64,000 bases of DNA, from positions 1 through 64,000 of the forward strand of contig NZ_MZXV01000037.1 in NCBI RefSeq assembly GCF_003253745.1, in the 5' to 3' direction. The DNA comes from Mesorhizobium kowhaii (lineage in GTDB: Bacteria; Pseudomonadota; Alphaproteobacteria; Rhizobiales; Rhizobiaceae). Positions 46,200 through 54,833 of the stretch are shown piece after piece (the first letter of the stretch is position 1; each line of letters starts with the position of its first letter). Under the pieces are notes generated by a model, which was not told where the DNA came from, ran no database searches, and saw only the letters and a list, made by a program, of their open reading frames with translations. Position numbers and translations under genes: made by a program.

Positions 46200-46871
46200 A
46201 TGCGAACGCTATTCGTTGACCACCATGCGGATCTTACGCGAGCCGTGGGAGTTGCACTCGGGGATAGCGGTTTCGCCGTTGATGTCGTTCGCACACTGGA
46301 ACATGCGTCCAGTGCATTTTCTTGCGCCACCTATGAAATTCTCCTGCTGGAGATGGCTCTGCCGGATGGCGATGGCTTGGATTGGCTGAAGCAGCTAAGG
46401 AGTGAGGGACATTCAGTTCCTGCTCTCGTTCTGAGTGACGTCGATGATCTTGAGAACCGAATTGCGGTTTTCAACGGTGGGGCGGACGATTTTCTGCTCA
46501 AGCCCGTGTGTACCAATGAGCTCATTGCCAGAATGAGAGCCGTTCTGCGGCGGTCAACGCAGATGACCGCCCCCATCATTGCCTTTGGCAATCTCCATTT
46601 CGATCCGATCGGCCGACAGGTTTCCGTTGCTGGTCATCCGCTGACGGTCGCACGCCGTGAACTGTGCATTCTAGAGCATCTGCTCAACCGTGCTGGCCGC
46701 ATCGTGCCGCGTTCGCAGTTGGAAGATCATCTCTATTCGTTCAACGATGAAGTATCTGCCAACGCGCTTGAAGTTGGAATCTATCGCTTACGTGGATATC
46801 TGAGCAGATCAGGAGCAACGCCACGGATAAAAACTGTGCGCGGCGTCGGTTATATTCTTGAATGCGACTAG
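46200..46871 (+). CDS. ttsI: TtsI, type III secretion transcriptional activator
   Basis: 223-aa OmpR/PhoB-type response regulator. In the receiver domain the phosphorylation site is glutamate (LLLEMALPDGDG, Glu51) instead of aspartate, as known for TtsI, which is active without phosphorylation. The C-terminal winged helix has LTVARRELCILEHLLNRAGR and VRGVGYILECD. TtsI binds tts boxes to switch on rhc and nop genes. Start ATG 46200 is preceded by AGGAG with five-base spacing. Directly followed by rhcC2, as in NGR234. The gene is intact although its adjoining target is broken. Confidence 0.92.
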   Translation: MRTLFVDHHADLTRAVGVALGDSGFAVDVVRTLEHASSAFSCATYEILLLEMALPDGDGLDWLKQLRSEGHSVPALVLSDVDDLENRIAVFNGGADDFLLKPVCTNELIARMRAVLRRSTQMTAPIIAFGNLHFDPIGRQVSVAGHPLTVARRELCILEHLLNRAGRIVPRSQLEDHLYSFNDEVSANALEVGIYRLRGYLSRSGATPRIKTVRGVGYILECD

Positions 46872-46885
46872 AGAGACATCCTTAG

Positions 46886-48363
46886 TTGACAGACTTTGAA
46901 AGAACTGCTTTGAAAATAATTCCAGCTGATTATTCTGACACCGATCGGCGACGCCCACCCACTGTCGGCTCGAGATCTACTACTGTTTCTCCTTACTTGG
47001 GCCGCCTCCTCTGCGCGCTCATTCTGTCATGTCCAGTTTCTGCCCTGGCCCAAGACATCGAGGATAACGGGGCGCCGCGTGCTGCTTCCAACATCATCGA
47101 TGGCACGCTGAACCTTTCCTCTTCGCTCGGCAAGACTGTTCATTTGCCCGCGCCAGCCACGACCATCTTTGTTGCTGACCCGACGATCGCGGACTACCAG
47201 GCAGTCTCGAGCACAACCATCTTCGTCTTTGGGAAGAAATCCGGGCGGACAAGCCTGTTTGCCCTGGATGACAAGGGCGAGGCTCTCGCCGCGTTGCGTA
47301 TTGTCGTCACGCAACCGATCGAGGAACTGCGCGCCATATTGAGGGACCAGGTTGGCGACTCTTCAATCCACGTGAGCTATACGCCGCGCGGCGCTATCCT
47401 TAGCGGTACAGCGCCCAATGCTGCGGTCGCCGACACCGCGAAAAGGGTCACTGAGCAATATCTCGGCGACGGTGCGCAAGTCGTCAATAACATCAAGGTC
47501 GCTGGGTCGTTATAAGTCAATCTCAGTGTGCGCGTAGCGGAGGTCTCCCGTAGCGCCATGAAGGCACTGGGCGTTAACCTCTCCGCCTTTGGACAAATCG
47601 ACAATTTCAGAGTGGGCGTGTTAAGCGGCAGCGGCGGTGGCTCCGGTGCGGCGCAGGGTGGCGGTACAGCAGAAATCGGATTCAACAATGGTGCCGTCAA
47701 CATCGGCGCGGTTCTCGACGCGCTCGCCAAGGAGCACATAGCTTCCGTTCTGGCTGAGCGAATCTCACGGCGATGTCCGGTGAAACTGCCAGCTTTCTCG
47801 CCGGCGGCGAATTTCCCATCCCTGTCCTGCAGGAGAACGGGCAAGTTTCGGTCGACTTCCGTCACTTCGGCGTCAGCCTGAAATTCGTGCCGACGGTTCT
47901 CAGCAACAATCAAATCAACATTCACGTAAAGCCGGAAGTCAGTGAACTAACGTCCCAAGGTGCGGTTCAAATCAAGGGTATCGTCGTACCGGCAGTTTCC
48001 ACGCGCCGGGCCGACACAGTCGTCGAACTCGCCAGTGGGAGAGCTTTGCAAAAATTTCTCATCAGGCGCAACGTCAATAATAACGTCAATGCCTTTCCCT
48101 TTCTCGGCGAAATTCCGGTCCTCGGCGCCTTGTTTCGTTCCTCCTCGTTTCAAAAGGAAGAATCAGAACTGATAATTCTGGTTACGCCTTACATCGTGAG
48201 ACCAGGCTCCAGTCCCAAGCAGATGAGCGCACCCACGGACCGGATGGCGCCGGCTTTGGACGGCGCTCCGACGAATTCGCCGGCAAATGCGCCGCGAGAC
48301 CGCGCTGCTGCCCACACCGGCGCGCCAGGGGCCAAGCGCGGTCGCGGATTCATAATCGAATAG
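46886..48363 (+). pseudogene. rhcC2: RhcC2-like secretin, nonsense codon and frameshift
   Basis: Secretin-family protein of type III secretion (RhcC2), about 490 codons. Signal peptide near residues 30-56 (LGRLLCALILSCPVSALAQ). N-domain: VHLPAPATTIFVADPTIADY and FVFGKKSGRTSLFALDDKGE. At 47513 TAA replaces a probable CAA (VAGSL stop VNLSVRVAEVSR). At about 47760 one C is missing in AEPNLTAMSGETASF, shifting the frame. The secretin core then continues (MSGETASFLAGGEFPIPVLQ, VSLKFVPTVLSNNQINIHVK, FPFLGEIPVLGALFRS, ELIILVTPYIVRP). The start shown is the TTG at 46886; an ATG is not obvious. Confidence 0.87.
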
Positions 48364-48419
48364 GTGATCGAATGGCTTTGCGGATCAAAGTTCTCCTGAT
48401 CACAAGCACTGCGCCGATC

Positions 48420-48895
48420 TATGTCGAGCTGTCGGCGCCTTCGTCGCCGATCAGCGCAATGTCGTCCTGGTCGGCGGGACAGGCACCGGCAAGTCGCATC
48501 TGGCGATCGCCATTGCCCGTTCTCTCATCCGCAACGGCGCACGCGGGCGCTTCTTCAACGTTGTCGACCTCCTCAACAGGCTCGAGACCGAGACCCGTGC
48601 CGGCCGGCAGGGCCGCATTGCCGATCACCTTACCCGGCTCGACTTTGTCGTCTTCGATGAACTCGGCTATCTTCCCTTCGCCCAGGCCGGCGGGCAGTTG
48701 CTCTTCCATCTGGTCTCAAAGCTTTACGAACGCACCAGTGTCATCATCACCACCAATCTCGCCTTCGGGGAATGGCCGAGCGTCTTCGGCGACGCCAAGA
48801 TGACAACCGCGCTGCTCGACCGCCTCACCCATCACTGCGAGATCGCCGAGACTGGCAACGAATCCTGGCGCTTCAAGAGCCGCTCTCAAAGCTGA
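48420..48895 (+). pseudogene. IS21 istB 3' part
   Basis: AAA+ helper ATPase of an IS21 element lacking its N-terminus: Walker A VLVGGTGTGKSHLAIAIA, Walker B VVFDELGYLPFAQ, then TTNLAFGEWPSVFGDAKMTT and the usual end ESWRFKSRSQS. A different subtype from the IstB at 31996. Downstream (48920-49039) lies an IS21-like end with GGTCCC repeats, bordering the CYP114 remnant. Confidence 0.8.
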
Positions 48896-49039
48896 AGTCC
48901 GAAAGCCAATCAGTCGCGCCCGATCAGGCTGTGCAACCCCAACCAGCTTCGCCTGATCGGGCGCTTACCGGCGTGCCTCTCAACACCGAAAGCCGGGGTC
49001 CCTTTTGCGCGAAAAAACAGGGTCCCGATTCCGTGGTCA

Positions 49040-49180
49040 TTGACAGCCGAGAGCTTGCCGCAGATCCAGGCGCGCTTCCCCACGCTGGCATTGGCCGAGC
49101 AGCCGACCCGGGAGCCCTCCGCGTTCCTTAGGACGTTCCGCGCGCTGCCGGTGCGGCTGCATGCGCAGGCGGGGGGCTGA
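49040..49180 (+). pseudogene. CYP114 (cytochrome P450) 3' end
   Basis: An uninterrupted 47-codon frame starting at the IS21 end and finishing at TGA 49178: ARFPTLALAEQPTREPSAFL then RTFRALPVRLHAQAGG. This is the C-terminal tail of the P450 that precedes ferredoxin in the rhizobial gibberellin operon (cyp112-cyp114-fd-sdr-cyp117-ggps-cps-ks). The haem-binding part has been replaced by the IS21 fragment. Confidence 0.65.
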
Positions 49181-49181
49181 G

Positions 49182-49430
49182 ATGCGCGTCGTGGTCGACC
49201 AGGCGGAACTACCGGGCAGTGCGTGCTGACGCTGCCGGGCACCTTTCGCCAGCGCGTACCGGACGGCGTGGCCGAAGTGTGCGTGGCGACGGTGCCGCAG
49301 GCGTTGCACGCCGCCGTGCGGCTCGCGGCCAGCCAGTGCCCGGTCGCCGCCATTCGGGTCATCGAAAGCGCTGGCGATGACGAGCGCGCCAGCGCCGACC
49401 CTGCGCCTTCTCCGGGGGAGCCGGGCGGCA
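49182..49430 (+). pseudogene. Gibberellin-operon ferredoxin, internal deletion
   Basis: ATG at 49182 one base after the P450 stop, reading MRVVVDQ; a deletion of several bases then removes the first cluster cysteine region and shifts the frame. The remainder reads TGQCVLTLPGTFRQRVPDGV, AEVCVATVPQALHAAVRLAA and SQCPVAAIRVIES, the Fd_GA pattern. The downstream sdr and terpene cyclase genes are absent; an IS110 element begins instead. Confidence 0.65.
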
Positions 49431-49524
49431 TGCAGCGCCAACCGCCTCAACAACACGCTCACGAAGATCATTCGAAAGGGCTCGCGTCATCAGATGCTGG
49501 CCTCCGTCCAGCCAGCATCTTGAT

Positions 49525-50690
49525 GATGTGGACGCCCCCGTACCGCCGAGCCGCGGCTATGATGCGGGCCGGTCACTCGAAGCGATAAAAGGAGCATTCA
49601 CGATGAAGATCACGACCGTTGGATTGGATCTGGCCAAAAGCGTGTTCCAGGCTCATGGCATTGACGAGACAGGTGCCACGGCGTTGTTGAAGCGGCTTCA
49701 CCGCAAGCAGATGATGCCCTTCTTCTCGAGACTCCCACCCTGCCTGATCGGAGTGGAGGCATGCGGAACGGCGCATTACTGGGCTCGCATCCTCGCCGCC
49801 ATGGGACACGAGGTTCGCCTCATTCCACCGTCTTACGTGAAGGCCTATGTCAAGCGCGGCAAGAGTGATGCACTCGATGCCGAAGCGATCTGCGAAGCTG
49901 TGCAGCGCCCGACGATGCGTTTCGTGCCGGTGAAGACGATCGAGCAGCAGAGCATTCTCATGACCCATCGCGCCCGATCGTTGCTCGTGCGCCAACGCAC
50001 CATGATCGCCAATGCCTTGCGCGCGCATTTGGCCGAACTCGGTCTTGTCGCAAATCCCGGCATCGCTAATCTGGCGAAGCTAGCCGAACTGGCGCTGTCC
50101 GACGAAAATGCTTTACCAGCTCATGCCCGTACTTCTCTGGGGATTCTTGTTCGCCAGATCATGGCGCTCAACGATGAGATCGCGGAACTGGATCGGCAGC
50201 TCATGGCTTGGCATGCCGAGAGCGAGGCCAGTCGCCGGCTCGCCGGAATCCCTGGCCTCGGCGTGATCACGGCCACGGCTCTTGCCGCCACCGTCACCGA
50301 TCCCGATCAGTTCCGCTCGGGCAGGCAGTTCGCCGCCTGGCTCGGGCTGACACCGCAACAACATTCCACCGGCGGCAAGACACGGCTCGGCGGCATCTCC
50401 AAGCAGGGAGACAGATACTTGCGTCGCTTGCTCGTCGTCGGCGCCACCGCCGTGATCCGCCACACAAAGGACAAGCCAACGCCCATGGCGAACTGGATCA
50501 GAAAGCTCATGGAGAAAAAGCCGTTCAAGCTTGTCTCCGTTGCACTCGCCAACAAGCTCGCCTGGATCGCGTGGGTCGTACTGACGCGCAAGGAAGCCTA
50601 TCGACCTTACGAACTCAGAGCCTGACGAAACGCAGATCACCCGAATTGGTAACGGCAGTCGATGATGAGTAACGATCGAGCCAATGGTGA
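49525..50690 (+). mobile_element. IS110/IS1111-type insertion sequence
   Basis: Intact transposase (49603-50625) with short flanks. The left flank starts near ATGTGGACGCCCCCGTACCG (49525 onward); the right end is not defined by repeats and probably lies at 50660-50700, close to the IS3 end at 50703. Ends are approximate. Confidence 0.65.
49603..50625 (+). CDS. IS110-family transposase (intact)
   Basis: 340 aa. N-terminal DEDD domain begins MKITTVGLDLAKSVFQAHG with the first aspartate in GLDLAK, then GVEACGTAHYWARIL, and KRGKSDALDAEAICEAV with further acidic residues; C-terminal Transposase_20 domain LAGIPGLGVITATALAATV, FAAWLGLTPQQHSTGGK with the serine/threonine-rich catalytic region. A site of AAAAGGAG precedes the ATG. 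Full length and uninterrupted, so it may be active. Confidence 0.93.
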   Translation: MKITTVGLDLAKSVFQAHGIDETGATALLKRLHRKQMMPFFSRLPPCLIGVEACGTAHYWARILAAMGHEVRLIPPSYVKAYVKRGKSDALDAEAICEAVQRPTMRFVPVKTIEQQSILMTHRARSLLVRQRTMIANALRAHLAELGLVANPGIANLAKLAELALSDENALPAHARTSLGILVRQIMALNDEIAELDRQLMAWHAESEASRRLAGIPGLGVITATALAATVTDPDQFRSGRQFAAWLGLTPQQHSTGGKTRLGGISKQGDRYLRRLLVVGATAVIRHTKDKPTPMANWIRKLMEKKPFKLVSVALANKLAWIAWVVLTRKEAYRPYELRA

Positions 50691-50732
50691 GACCAACCCG
50701 TCTGGCCTGCTGCCGGTTTTTCGGACACGAGG

Positions 50733-51005
50733 TTAAGCTAGCATAGCTTGTTCCTCGAACTCGACGGGGCTCAGATAGCCTAGCGTCGAGTGCCTTCGCC
50801 GAGGGTTATAGAAGCGCTCGATGTAATCGAACACATCCGCCCTGGCGTCATCCCTCGTCCTGTAGACCTTGCGGGCTGTCCGCTCGGTCTTGAGCGACGA
50901 GAAGAAGCTCTCCATCGCAGCGTTGTCCCAGACGTTGCCCGACCGGCTCATTGAACAGGTGATGCCGTGGTCGGCCATCAGTCGCTGGAACTGCTCGCTC
51001 GTATA
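50733..51005 (-). pseudogene. IS3 orfB, 3' part (separated by IS30)
   Basis: C-terminal integrase region: YTSEQFQRLMADHGITCSMS, SGNVWDNAAMESFFSSLKTE and YNPRRRHSTLGYLSPVEFEE. It contains the last acidic residue of the DDE triad. Joined directly to the 5' part at 52472 once the IS30 element and one TTG copy are removed. Confidence 0.88.
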
Positions 51006-51008
51006 TTG

Positions 51009-52468
51009 GGCGGATTCAAACGGTCGTCGCAACACCGATTGTGTGTCCTCATGGCAGCAACTCGTCAAGCGCTTCTGCCGGCGTCTTCCAGTTCAAGGTC
51101 TTTCTCGGTCGAGCATGGAGGGCCGCGGCCACAGCGGCGATTTCGTCAGCGCTGTAGATGCTCAGATCAGTGCCTTTCGGGAAGTACTGACGTAGCAGCC
51201 CGTTGGTGTTCTCGTTAGTGCCACGCTGCCACGGGCTTTGCGGATCGCAGAAGTAGACCTGGACGCCCGCATCGATCTTGAGGCGATCATGCTGGGCCAT
51301 TTCCGCTCCCTGATCCCAGGTCAGCGAACGGCGGAGTTCTTCGGGCAAAGTGATGATGGTGCGTGTAATTGCGTCGCGGACGGCTTCGGCTCCGTGTCCG
51401 GCAAGCGCAGGGCCATTCTTCATGCGCGGAGCTTCGCCATGCCCAGCGAGCCGGGGAAGATGAAGCAGCATCGTGAAGCGCGTCGTACGCTCTACCAGCG
51501 TGCCGATCGCCGAGCTGCCAAGACCAAGAATGAGGTCTCCCTCCCAGTGACCCGGCACCGCGCGATCGGCCGCTTCGGCGGGGCGTTGGCTGATCATGAT
51601 CTCCGGCAAGACAAAGCTTTTGCCTCGCCTGCGTTCGCGCGCCCTGGGGACCCGCAGCACGCGCCCCGTTCGCAAGCAGGCCGACAGTTCGCGGCGTAGC
51701 GCTCCCCGACCCTGAACAAACAGGGCTTGATAGATGGCTTCGTGGCTGATGCGCATCGTCTTGTCGTCCGGGAAGTCGATCGGCAAGCGTCGGGCAATCT
51801 GCTCCGGGCTCCAAGCTCTGGCCCATCGCCGATTCTTTCGCGGGCCATGCCGGCGGCCCTTCCACGAAACGGCGGGACCAGGAACGGGAGCGCCGCTCGG
51901 GGTCATGACGACGCCGGCCAGTCTCTGCTCCACATAAGTGCGCAAGGTCGTGTTGAGCGCAAGCTTGGTCGGTTTGGGCCGACGGGCCGATCGCTCGGCA
52001 TGCCATTGGGCTGTCGATGCACGATACTCCAGGCCACCGCTGCGCGTCGCGGCATTGCGTCGTAGCTCGCGGGAGATGGTCGAGGCGGATCGGCCAAGTT
52101 GGCGTCCGATCTCGCGTCTCGAAAGGCCCTGAATGCGAAGTAGTGCGATCTCCTCACGTTCCACAAACGAGAGGTACCGCCCGGACGGCGGCTTGGTCGA
52201 AGATCTGAACATCGCTGGTGCCATGCCGCCCGCCTGTCGGAACAATCTGGTACCGACAGGCTGCGACATACCAGCCGCCAATGCAGCATCCTCGCTGGTC
52301 ATTCCTTGCGCGATCCCCAACCAGAATCGCTGGAGTTCAGATCGTCCCGCTACTGGCGGCCGTCCCGGTGACGGCAGCGGCGCTCGTCCAGAACGGTGTG
52401 ACCGTCGCTTTCGAATGTCCATCGCAACCTCCTTCGTTCAGGTGTTGCGACGACCGCTTGAATCCGCC
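51009..52468 (-). mobile_element. IS30-family insertion sequence, intact
   Basis: Bounded by 28-bp inverted repeats with one mismatch: GGCGGATTCAAACGGTCGTC then GCAACACC from 51009, and GGCGGATTCAAGCGGTCGTC then GCAACACC read inwards from 52468. It is flanked by a 3-bp direct repeat TTG (51006-51008 and 52469-52471), the target duplication made on insertion into IS3 orfB. 1460 bp with one transposase gene. Confidence 0.93.
51049..52422 (-). CDS. IS30-family transposase (intact)
   Basis: 457 aa. Two helix-turn-helix regions (FWLGIAQGMTSEDAALAAGM and LSFVEREEIALLRIQGLSRR then EIGRQLGRSASTISRELRRN), then a DDE domain: Asp in HWEGDLILGLGSS, Asp in LTWDQGAEMAQHD, Glu in NENTNGLLRQYFPKGTD. The gene fills the IS30 element and is uninterrupted, so the element may be mobile. 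Confidence 0.93.
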   Translation of the reverse strand: MDIRKRRSHRSGRAPLPSPGRPPVAGRSELQRFWLGIAQGMTSEDAALAAGMSQPVGTRLFRQAGGMAPAMFRSSTKPPSGRYLSFVEREEIALLRIQGLSRREIGRQLGRSASTISRELRRNAATRSGGLEYRASTAQWHAERSARRPKPTKLALNTTLRTYVEQRLAGVVMTPSGAPVPGPAVSWKGRRHGPRKNRRWARAWSPEQIARRLPIDFPDDKTMRISHEAIYQALFVQGRGALRRELSACLRTGRVLRVPRARERRRGKSFVLPEIMISQRPAEAADRAVPGHWEGDLILGLGSSAIGTLVERTTRFTMLLHLPRLAGHGEAPRMKNGPALAGHGAEAVRDAITRTIITLPEELRRSLTWDQGAEMAQHDRLKIDAGVQVYFCDPQSPWQRGTNENTNGLLRQYFPKGTDLSIYSADEIAAVAAALHARPRKTLNWKTPAEALDELLP

Positions 52469-53057
52469 TTGCGATCCCTGGTCGGAGTGGTGCAGCAGGC
52501 TGTCCGGCTTGCCTCTCCTCCAGATCGCCATGATGAGAGCGTCAGTGACGAGCTGGGCCGTCATCTCGGCCCTCATCGCCCAGCCGACGACACGCCTGGA
52601 GAACAGATCAACGACGGCGGCAACATAGAGCCATCCTTCGGCGGTCCAGATATAGGTGAAGTCGGCGATCCATTTCTGGTTCGGTGCCGCCGCCTCGAAG
52701 GCGCGGTCAAGGAGGTTGTCCGACGCTGCCGAGCGCTCGCCAGTATCTTTCGGCAGCCCACGACGCCGAGGCCGGGCCCGCAGACCGTTCTCCCGCATCA
52801 AGCCGTTCGATGCGATGCAGTCCGCAGGAAAGCCCCTCTGCCAGAACGTCGTGCCAGACCCGACGCGCGCCGTAGGTGCGGTCGCTGCTCTTGAAGCTTC
52901 GGTCGATCCTGGAAACGAGGATCTCGTCATGCCGGGAGCGAACGCTGGGGCTGCGGCTGAGCCAGGCATGGAAGCCCGAGCGGGACACATCCAGCGCACT
53001 GCACAGCCATGCCACCGGCCAGATGCCCCGGTGCCTCGCGATGAAAGCGAACCTCAC
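52469..53057 (-). pseudogene. IS3 orfB, 5' part (separated by IS30)
   Basis: Begins MRFAFIARHRGIWPVAWLCS, HTH_21 region SFKSSDRTYGARRVWHDVLA, then the first two DDE acidic residues in NQKWIADFTYIWTAEGW and SLLHHSDQGSQ, where IS30 interrupts it. It overlaps orfA by four bases. Confidence 0.88.
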
Positions 53058-53344
53058 GTCACTTCCCTCGCGAAGTAGGCTGCGGCCTTTTTTAGGATGT
53101 CGCGCTCCGCCTTAAGCTTGGCGACTTCCTTGCGCAGCCGGTCAATCTCCAGCTGCTCCGGCTTCATCTGCCCATGACCGGGAAAGGCATGCTGCGGATC
53201 GGCCGATAGATCGCGCACCCATTTGCGCAGCACATTCTCGTGGAGATTGAGGTCGCGGGCCGCCTGCGCCACCGCGACGCCCCGATCCTTCACCAGCCTC
53301 ACTGCCTCAAGCTTGAACTCGCGGCTGAACTTCCTTCTCTGCAT
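53054..53344 (-). CDS. IS3-family OrfA
   Basis: 96 aa from ATG 53344: MQRRKFSREFKLEAVRLVKD, HTH_Tnp_1, then a leucine-zipper C-terminus EIDRLRKEVAKLKAERDILKK. DNA-binding subunit of the IS3 transposase. Intact, but its OrfB partner is broken. Confidence 0.9.
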   Translation of the reverse strand: MQRRKFSREFKLEAVRLVKDRGVAVAQAARDLNLHENVLRKWVRDLSADPQHAFPGHGQMKPEQLEIDRLRKEVAKLKAERDILKKAAAYFAREVT

Positions 53345-53685
53345 TCCACTCTCCAGTTCCGTTAAACACCTTATCTCGGTGTCCACGAAACCGGCAGCAG
53401 GCCACTTCGACGATGTGCCTCAAGAAGCCCTCGACAGGATCCTCAAAGCCGGCTCGCAGACGTGATGACTGGCGAACGCTTCGAGAAGGTGGATAGCCGC
53501 GCAAGCTGGGGGAATATGATCGTGACAAGCTGTTGCGGATTGGCCAGTGGTCATGCGGACTTAGATTAGACTGGCTCGGCGCCGGCGCTGTTTGCTCATA
53601 TGGTAAGGCATATACGTTAATCCCCCACAACCGTTTCGGAATGAGGAGCAGCGCTGCGGCTGCTCCTCCAATCACGTAACGGATT

Positions 53686-54720
53686 TCACGATGCGCCAAC
53701 TCGAGCCATGATTTCGGATCGAATGGTCGATGCGGTGTATAGCGACGCATCCAGCGGCAAATCCCCAAATGCCAGTTGACACAGAAGATAATTAGCACCT
53801 GCCTCTTCCAGCTGATCAAGGAGAGCTTGTCGGACAGAAGCTGCCGTTCCCACGACGCACAATTCACTTTCAATTGCTGCATCGAAGTCCAGCGGCAAGT
53901 TTGGTGGAGTGGGAATGGCATTAAGTTCGTATAGAAATTTGAAGCTCTTGAGCCATCGTTCATAGGCAGGTGCTGCGAGCAAATACGCATCTGTTTCAGA
54001 ACGCTCTATCACCACCATTCGGAGCAATCCAAGAAATGGTGCTTGGTGGCTAACGTCAGCATCGTGCATTCGAGCGGCGCGGAATGCGTCGGTAACGCTG
54101 CGAACAGATGTGCAAGGTCCAACGCAGGCGATGTTTGCCCCATTCTCGGCGGCCCAACTAGCCGGCTCGGGTCGATTGGTGGCGATCCATGTCGGCGGAT
54201 GGGGATATTGGTGAGGTCTCAACGTCAACGGAACGTCCTTCAACTCAAAGTGGCGGCCCTGATAAGAAAGCGTCCCGCCTTTCATCGCATTGATGAGAAT
54301 CTCGCTGGCCTCCGCATACTGTTCTGGTGCTGCTTCTACAGCAACCCCGAAGTATCCCAATTCAGTCGGGGCAGAGCCGCGCCCTATGCCGAGTTCGAGC
54401 CTACCGCCGCTCAACTGATCAAGCATGCAGATCTCCTCGAACGCACGCAGCGGATGATAGAGCGCAAGTAGCATTACCATGGGACCAACACGAAGACGGC
54501 GGGTTCGCTGGGCGACGCTCGCTAAGAACAAATTCGGTGATGGACCTCTGCCATGCGGCGTACAGTGGTGCTCTGCGAGATGATACGCATAAAAGCCATA
54601 GCCATCGCACGCCTCTGCTAGGCTCAGCCGATCTGCATATTGCTGGGCGATATCATCGCCGTTTTCGTCCAGATGATCGAAGATGCCGAAGGTCAAGCCC
54701 GAAGTAAAACTTTTCTTCAA
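53686..54720 (-). CDS. LLM-class flavin-dependent oxidoreductase
   Basis: 344 aa, complete. Luciferase-like signature: GFYAYHLAEHHCTPHGRGPS, RLRVGPMVMLLALYHPLRAF, GGRLELGIGRGSAPTELGYF, PTWIATNRPEPASWAAENGA. It should be an FMNH2-dependent monooxygenase. It follows the HisC-like gene by 113 bases on the same strand, so the two are probably co-transcribed. Distinct from the truncated LLM gene at 34732. Confidence 0.88.
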   Translation of the reverse strand: MKKSFTSGLTFGIFDHLDENGDDIAQQYADRLSLAEACDGYGFYAYHLAEHHCTPHGRGPSPNLFLASVAQRTRRLRVGPMVMLLALYHPLRAFEEICMLDQLSGGRLELGIGRGSAPTELGYFGVAVEAAPEQYAEASEILINAMKGGTLSYQGRHFELKDVPLTLRPHQYPHPPTWIATNRPEPASWAAENGANIACVGPCTSVRSVTDAFRAARMHDADVSHQAPFLGLLRMVVIERSETDAYLLAAPAYERWLKSFKFLYELNAIPTPPNLPLDFDAAIESELCVVGTAASVRQALLDQLEEAGANYLLCQLAFGDLPLDASLYTASTIRSEIMARVGAS

Positions 54721-54833
54721 TTAATTCTTCTCCAAATTAGACATAATCTATCCTACTCGTTGGAACACCGGAACTCATAACACGTCGACACATATTACCT
54801 CATGCACCGCCCATTCAAAGCGAATTCAGACCT

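Larger units (their letters stand above)
50703..53404 (-). mobile_element. IS3-family element interrupted by IS30
   Basis: Terminal inverted repeats TGGCCTGCTGCCGGTTTTTC (50703 onward) and the complementary TGGCCTGCTGCCGGTTTCGT read inwards from 53404. Without the IS30 insert (1460 bp) and its 3-bp target duplication the element is about 1.24 kb. Genes on the minus strand: orfA (53344-53054) and orfB (53057 to 50733, split). Confidence 0.88.
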
